64,000 bases of DNA from Rhodospirillales bacterium URHD0017 (GTDB lineage Bacteria; Pseudomonadota; Alphaproteobacteria; Reyranellales; Reyranellaceae), in the NCBI GenBank assembly GCA_900110395.1, contig FODP01000015.1, positions 62,001 to 126,000 of the forward strand. The letters run 5' to 3'. The notes beneath the pieces were generated by a model. It saw nothing but the letters and a program-made list of their open reading frames with translations, had not been told where the DNA came from and made no database searches. This document shows, piece by piece, positions 62,712 through 64,000 of this stretch; the stretch's first letter is position 1, and every line of letters begins with the position of its first letter. The translations under genes and the position numbers were made by a program.

Positions 62712-64000
62712 CTATGAAGCATGCATCCGCAACGGCTCGATCAACTCTCCCATCGTCTTCCAGTCTTCGCAGCGATCCACCACCGCTTCGATCGCGTCGA
62801 TCCCCGCGGGCGTCAGGTGTGACGCCGCCAGTTCGCGATACTTTGCGCGAACCGGCGCCTCCGGATCCGGCTTCAACGTGTCGCGCACGGAAGCCTCGCG
62901 CGCCGCCGTGGCGCTGCGCCCATCCTTCAAGGTCAGCGTTACCCGGGCGGGCCTGAGCGTCGGCGTGCTGCGCGCCGTCATCGCCGGATCCTCTGAGATC
63001 CGCACCAGCGGCCGCAGCCTGGCGATGACCGGATCCTCGAGCGCGCTGTCGTCGATATCGGCGAAGCCCAGGCCGCCGCGCGCGATCAGCACCGCCGCTG
63101 CATGCGGCAGGGAATATTTCGACGCAAAGTAATTCGGCGGCGCCGGATTGCGCATGACCGAGGCGAAGGCGAAGGTCTGCACGTCGATCAGCGCGACCTC
63201 CTCCGGCTTCGGCTTCAGCACGGCCAGCGTCTCGGCCAGGCTATCCAGCGCCGCATGGATCGGATTGCAGCAGGCGTAGAAGCGGAAATAGTTCTCCAGG
63301 ATCTCCCAGCGCCGACCCATGTCGTCGGTCAGCTTCGCAGGCTCGAAGCCCGCACTAACCATCATGCCGGGCGCCTCCTCGATCGCGTCGTCCAGCGCTG
63401 TGTAGCCGGCCGCTGCCATCTCCGGCGCCAGCGTCGCGGCCACTGCCCCGAGACCCCCCGGCAGGTTCAGCGTCGTGCCGCCCATGACGGTGTTGTTGTA
63501 GCTCGCCGTCATCAACATGCTGGTCGCGATACGCATCGCCAGGCTGACGCCTGCGCCGTCCAGCCCATGGAGCCGTGCACCGCCCGCCGCCGCACCGAGC
63601 AGCGAGAGCTGTCCGTTGGGGTGCGAGACGACGCGCTGCACATAGCCGCGGTTCAGGCGGCCTGCCACTTCGTAGCCCAGCACGAAGGCGCCCAGCATGG
63701 CGCGCCCGCCCAAGCCGCGCTGCTCGGCGATCGCCAGGACGCCCGGCAGGATATGCGGCGCCGGCTGAAGGCCGCGCACGCCTTCGCACAGTTCCACCGA
63801 CCGCGCGGCAATGCCGTTGAGCAGCGCCGCGGTCCGGGTGTCGGTCTGCGGCAGTCCGTCGGCGAGGATCGTCGCGCCGCGGCCGGCGCCCGCCATCAGC
63901 CGTTTGCGCAGCTCGATCACCTCGGGCCGGGCGGCGCCGGCCAAGGTCACGGCGATCGTGTCGAGCAGGACGAGCTTCGCGCGGCGGTGCACCGCCTCCG
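62712..64000 (-). CDS. MmgE/PrpD-family protein (5' end outside window)
   Basis: At least 429 codons are visible. VHRRAKLVLLDTIAVTLAGA is the N-terminal part of the family, and about 20-25 residues should lie before it beyond 64000. GIAARSVELCEGVRG, the MMTASYNNTVMGGTTLNLPGG block and FYACCNPIHAALDSLAETL are family features (2-methylcitrate dehydratase/cis-aconitate decarboxylase/iminodisuccinate epimerase superfamily). The GTG at 63992 is in the middle of the family domain, so not a likely start. Probable role in dehydration of a carboxylic acid; substrate unknown. Confidence 0.88.
   Translation of the reverse strand, partial: EAVHRRAKLVLLDTIAVTLAGAARPEVIELRKRLMAGAGRGATILADGLPQTDTRTAALLNGIAARSVELCEGVRGLQPAPHILPGVLAIAEQRGLGGRAMLGAFVLGYEVAGRLNRGYVQRVVSHPNGQLSLLGAAAGGARLHGLDGAGVSLAMRIATSMLMTASYNNTVMGGTTLNLPGGLGAVAATLAPEMAAAGYTALDDAIEEAPGMMVSAGFEPAKLTDDMGRRWEILENYFRFYACCNPIHAALDSLAETLAVLKPKPEEVALIDVQTFAFASVMRNPAPPNYFASKYSLPHAAAVLIARGGLGFADIDDSALEDPVIARLRPLVRISEDPAMTARSTPTLRPARVTLTLKDGRSATAAREASVRDTLKPDPEAPVRAKYRELAASHLTPAGIDAIEAVVDRCEDWKTMGELIEPLRMHAS

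Overview
The window is high-GC DNA, densely packed with genes on both strands. It carries no rRNA, tRNA, CRISPR array, integrase or transposase that I could see. Gene content points to a free-living alphaproteobacterium of the Hyphomicrobiales/Rhodospirillales type: homospermidine synthase with a group III ornithine decarboxylase, a Caulobacter-type ceramide cluster, UgpBAEC, bdhA, MNIO/DUF2282 bufferin genes and MmgE/PrpD. A Reyranella-like genus would fit, but no marker gene proves it.

Layout. 0-5 kb: an M20-type amidohydrolase, divergent from a DsbD/ScsB - peroxiredoxin-like - His-rich DUF3500 operon. 5.3-11 kb: a glycerol-3-phosphate uptake operon (ugpB-A-E-C, a PaaI thioesterase, and a glycerophosphodiesterase upstream) with a recognisable Pho box. 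11-15.4 kb: an SDR, an ArsB/NhaD-type permease, then an MNIO (DUF692) - DUF2063 - DUF2798 operon lacking a precursor peptide. 15.4-23.5 kb: two patatin phospholipases, bdhA, a Cys peroxiredoxin-like gene divergent from a LysR regulator with a palindromic operator, a cupin, an MFS and an EamA exporter, and a DUF302 protein. 23.5-26.4 kb: a TetR-headed operon with DUF1330 and two genes each interrupted by one in-frame UGA. 26.5-29.5 kb: NDH-2, DoxX and a DUF2282 bufferin precursor, and a DUF4142 protein. 29.5-31.7 kb: a D-amino-acid-oxidase-like protein with permuted segment order and an Atl DNA-repair protein. 32-35 kb: homospermidine synthesis with a structured leader. 35-48 kb: MFS, GNAT-like and phosphoesterase genes, an HlyD-ABC exporter, and a four-gene ceramide cluster. 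48-52 kb: argD-argF-hslO. 52-58.6 kb: a peptide-type ABC importer. 58.8-61.4 kb: a C39-like peptidase/beta-repeat protein. 61.4-64 kb: a frameshifted acyl-CoA dehydrogenase and a 5'-truncated MmgE/PrpD gene.

The most interesting part is the TetR operon at 23.5-26.4 kb. Two adjacent redox genes (a SelL/PRX-like2 peroxiredoxin and a GrdB-like reductase) each have a single UGA exactly where the family's catalytic U/C of UxxC sits. Reading frame and family homology continue intact afterwards, and a stem-loop with a G-leading apical loop lies 15 or 18 nt downstream. A Cys-containing paralogue of the first gene, with Cys at the same residue number (83), lies 7 kb away and provides an internal control. 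I read these as two co-operonic selenoproteins, not pseudogenes.

Other notable points: a bufferin system apparently split over two loci 13 kb apart; a D-amino-acid-oxidase-like lipoprotein whose C-terminal signature precedes its Rossmann fold; a Shine-Dalgarno-equipped leader ORF before ornithine decarboxylase; a GNAT-type ceramide-synthase candidate near the ceramide genes; and several palindromic intergenic repeat families.
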